Assembly (NCBI RefSeq): GCF_000524195.1
Contig: NW_020170477.1
Span: 217,290 to 281,289 of the forward strand
Direction: 5' to 3'
Origin: Echinococcus granulosus
Taxonomy: Eukaryota; Platyhelminthes; Cestoda; Cyclophyllidea; Taeniidae
DNA length: 64,000 nt
Under the pieces are notes generated by a model, which worked only from the letters and a program-made list of their open reading frames with translations, was not told the DNA's origin and did no database searches. The position numbers and the translations under genes are program-made. Of this stretch, positions 61,601 through 64,000 are shown piece by piece. The stretch's first letter is position 1; every line of letters begins with the position of its first letter.

Positions 61601-62639
61601 AATCACTTGGATAGCATCCACTGTCTCAAATGGATTGCCAGCATCGTTCCTTGGTTCGTCTTTTTTAAAAAAAGGCATGAAAACAAATACTCCATGAAAC
61701 CTGAGACATCTCTAAGTTGCTTACAACTTAAGTAAGTTGCGGATTTTTCATGGTTCCACTTGTTTCCACTTGAAATGTGCTTTCAGAGCTTCGACATTAG
61801 GTAAGCTAGGCTCCCAAATTGGTACCTAAACGAAAAGTTGTTTTATACTACGCACCACGCTTGAAGTGAAACATTCTTAACTTTAAAATTGGGCTTTGCA
61901 TTTAAGTCACAATCGTGTCTTTCAATAAATAAAGTATACAAGAAAAACACTTGGATTTAAATAATTTTCTGCATCGCCATGAAAAGAATTGCTGATCCGC
62001 TTCTAATGAGGGTCTGACATTTGGATAGAAAATGGGATCTTGCATTAATCATGTTAAAAAATAGAATATATTATTGGAAATTGAGGATAGGACTCACATT
62101 TCATCTACATTTTCAGATTGACACAGAACCCACGATAATCATAATGTTTGAATGCCAACAAGGTTAACAATCATTAAAACTTAGAGTGTAAATAGCAAAG
62201 CAGCAGAAAATATCTGCCAAAGTGGATAGTGGAAAATGCAGAACTAATGCGAGCATCGCGGGCACTATTGAATTACAAATAAGTGGAAAGTGAAAAAAAT
62301 ATTGTCAAATTATGACCCTGGCTTTTGACCAAATAATGTGAATTTTCAATAAGCCATTTTGTAAGGTTGCCGCAAGTTTAAATAAATTAGGTAAGGCGTT
62401 AATCGTAGTTGAAAGTAGTTTTTCTTTTCAAGAGATTTCATTCTGGTCAATAAATTCGATAGTTACCTAGGTAAAAGATTCGTTGAGATGATCACTGAGT
62501 GCTAACCGGGTTATGCTTGCTCCAGCTAATGGCCAACAAGTTCTACGAAAATGGAATGGAGGTTATGAAAGTGTCATTATGCTGTGAATAGGAATGTATG
62601 CACGTGCCAAATTGAAGTTTTTTTCGGCACGATTTGTAG
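58688..62639. other. Gene-poor flank right of SNAPC4
   Basis: About 4 kb with no supportable gene. Open frames at 58894-59220, 59803-60084 (minus), 60745-61041 and 61275-61553 have no recognisable domain. The stretch 60730-60930 is more GC-rich and open on both strands and could be a pseudogene fragment, but I cannot name it. Confidence 0.4.
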
Positions 62640-64000
62640 AACCATCTGAGCCTTAGCGAACGTGAATTTAACACTGCCTTTGAACAGGACAAATAGACAC
62701 ACAGTTCCTTTTCATTCGGCACCAAAATTCACAAACCATTTTCCTTAGACAAAACTGGTGAACCGGCTGACAACTGGGTATTTCCACTTGTGCACCACCG
62801 ATGCGCAGGATGCAAGGAATATTTCATACCATTTCTAATTTGAATTAATTCTCAGAAGCCAAATATTCCAACAATACCCATAATTTGAATGTGTTTTATA
62901 ATGATTAATAAGTGCTGTTTTACAAAGTAATGATTAATTGATATCAAGTATCCCACTAAGACACATTCCGTATAGAAAAGAGAAACGCAATTCCCATAGA
63001 GTCGACTTCAAAATCAGCACACACATTCACCGTTTTGTTTCGATGACGACAGCTAAGAAGATGTAAGTTTGAAGCAAATTCCGTCACTAAAACTGTGCAT
63101 TTTTACTTGTTTTCCGGACAACCATGTTTCTAAGATGCGAATGGGCTTAAAGTTTTAGAAATGCCATTATGATATGAAATCTTAGGATTCCATATTCGTG
63201 ACAAATTTGAGTTTAGTGCTTTGTGACTAGGGTTGATTAAACCAACTAAGCATTACTGAACGCGAATCCAACACTGCATTTCAAATAGGAAAAATGAAAA
63301 CGCTATTCCCTTAAAGTCGATCTCAAAATCCATATACTCAATTAGCTAGACAATTCTGGCCATCCACCTGGTTACTAGACATCCCACTATATGTGCATCG
63401 CCAAAGAGCAGGACACATGGAGGACTTCGAACTGTTTTTATCACTACTCTTGGCCCCATGCAAATGATGCAAAACTCACAAAAATTTGCTCACATGGACA
63501 ATTTAAAGGTATGCGGAAATAGCTAATTAACGTCACCGCTCCAAATCGTAAATCGTAGCAAATCTAAACCTGGCTTACATCAACACCCATATCCGCCAGT
63601 GGTGGCATTACCTTCTAAGATTTATTTAGCCCTTGGAACAATGCCCACATTTTTAATTTGTTTCAGAATTGCTAATAAGTGCCGTCTTGAAAAGAACTGA
63701 TTAATTGATAGCAGGCATCCCATTTGGATGTATTCCATATTTAGCCCATTCACCGTTTTGTCTCGGGGACGGGATCTAAGACTGCAGAGCTATATCCTTC
63801 TCGTAAGTTGAAAACAAATTCTGCCGCCAGACTTAGTCAATTCTACTGGTTTCTAAGTAAACACTTTTCTGAGATGTAAATGGACTCAAAATGTTGGAAA
63901 TGTCATATGCAACGAAATATTAGGATCACATGCTTAAGACAAATTGAAGGAGAATTTTTTGTGGGGAGGGGTTGTCAAACCAACCAAATGTTTGTGGACA
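62640..64000. repeat. Degenerate tandem-like repeat block
   Basis: Related segments recur with indels. GAACGTGAATTTAACACTGC (62660) resembles GAACGCGAATCCAACACTGC (63255). AATAAGTGCTGTTTTACAAA (62908) resembles AATAAGTGCCGTCTTGAAAA (63677), both followed by TGATTAATTGATA. CATTCACCGTTTTGT recurs near 63025 and 63748. The offsets are about 595 and 770 nt, so copies differ by an indel of about 170 nt. The block runs to the window end and may continue. No coding potential seen; probably a decayed dispersed or satellite-like family. Confidence 0.65.

Noticed and set aside
1..64000. CRISPR arrays, prokaryotic operons, rRNA or tRNA genes
   Set aside because: None seen by eye; the genes are spliced animal genes. 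A tRNAscan/Rfam search was not possible, so small RNA genes cannot be fully excluded.

Overview
The window is nuclear DNA of a compact, intron-rich metazoan genome. The best fit is a parasitic flatworm, probably a cestode. Many introns are only 30-45 nt long and mix with introns of 0.5-1.9 kb. Genes sit close together on both strands, and all recognisable proteins are conserved animal families. The cestode call is inference from gene architecture, not from a marker gene. Two runs of exactly 100 N (26357-26456 and 36888-36987) are assembly gaps of unknown true size.

Left third (1-24 kb): two genes on the minus strand. One is a class II DYRK kinase (1815-4046). The other is a 27-exon chromatin gene (8268-23833) coding for about 3017 residues. 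It carries the PHD-finger clusters, the HMG box and the Gln/Pro-rich body of animal KMT2C/KMT2D (MLL3/MLL4), but it stops, with a poly(A) signal, before any FYRN, FYRC or SET domain. This is the 'LPT' half of a split MLL3/4. Between the two genes lies a decayed Ty3/gypsy pol fragment (6290-7330).

Middle (24-37 kb): a small secreted-type membrane protein with a MANSC-like cysteine domain (26949-29436, plus), a DNAJA-type HSP40 (31640-32932, plus), and a CCDC149-like coiled-coil gene (35460-36567, minus, ends uncertain).

Right (37-59 kb): nucleoprotein TPR/Megator, 25 exons, 2329 aa (37625-47961, plus); ANKMY2, 7 exons, 398 aa (48686-50407, minus); and an SNAPC4-like Myb-repeat protein, 15 exons including a 14-nt microexon, 1128 aa (51311-58687, plus). 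CCDC149/TPR and ANKMY2/SNAPC4 are head-to-head pairs. From 58.7 kb to the end I see no gene; the last 1.4 kb is a degenerate repeat.

The genes do not form a pathway. Several serve basic nuclear functions: enhancer chromatin (LPT), the nuclear pore basket (TPR) and snRNA transcription (SNAPC4). Exon boundaries were read by eye from GT..AG sites. For the seven genes with complete models the reading phase closes across every junction, which is strong internal support, but no transcript data were available.
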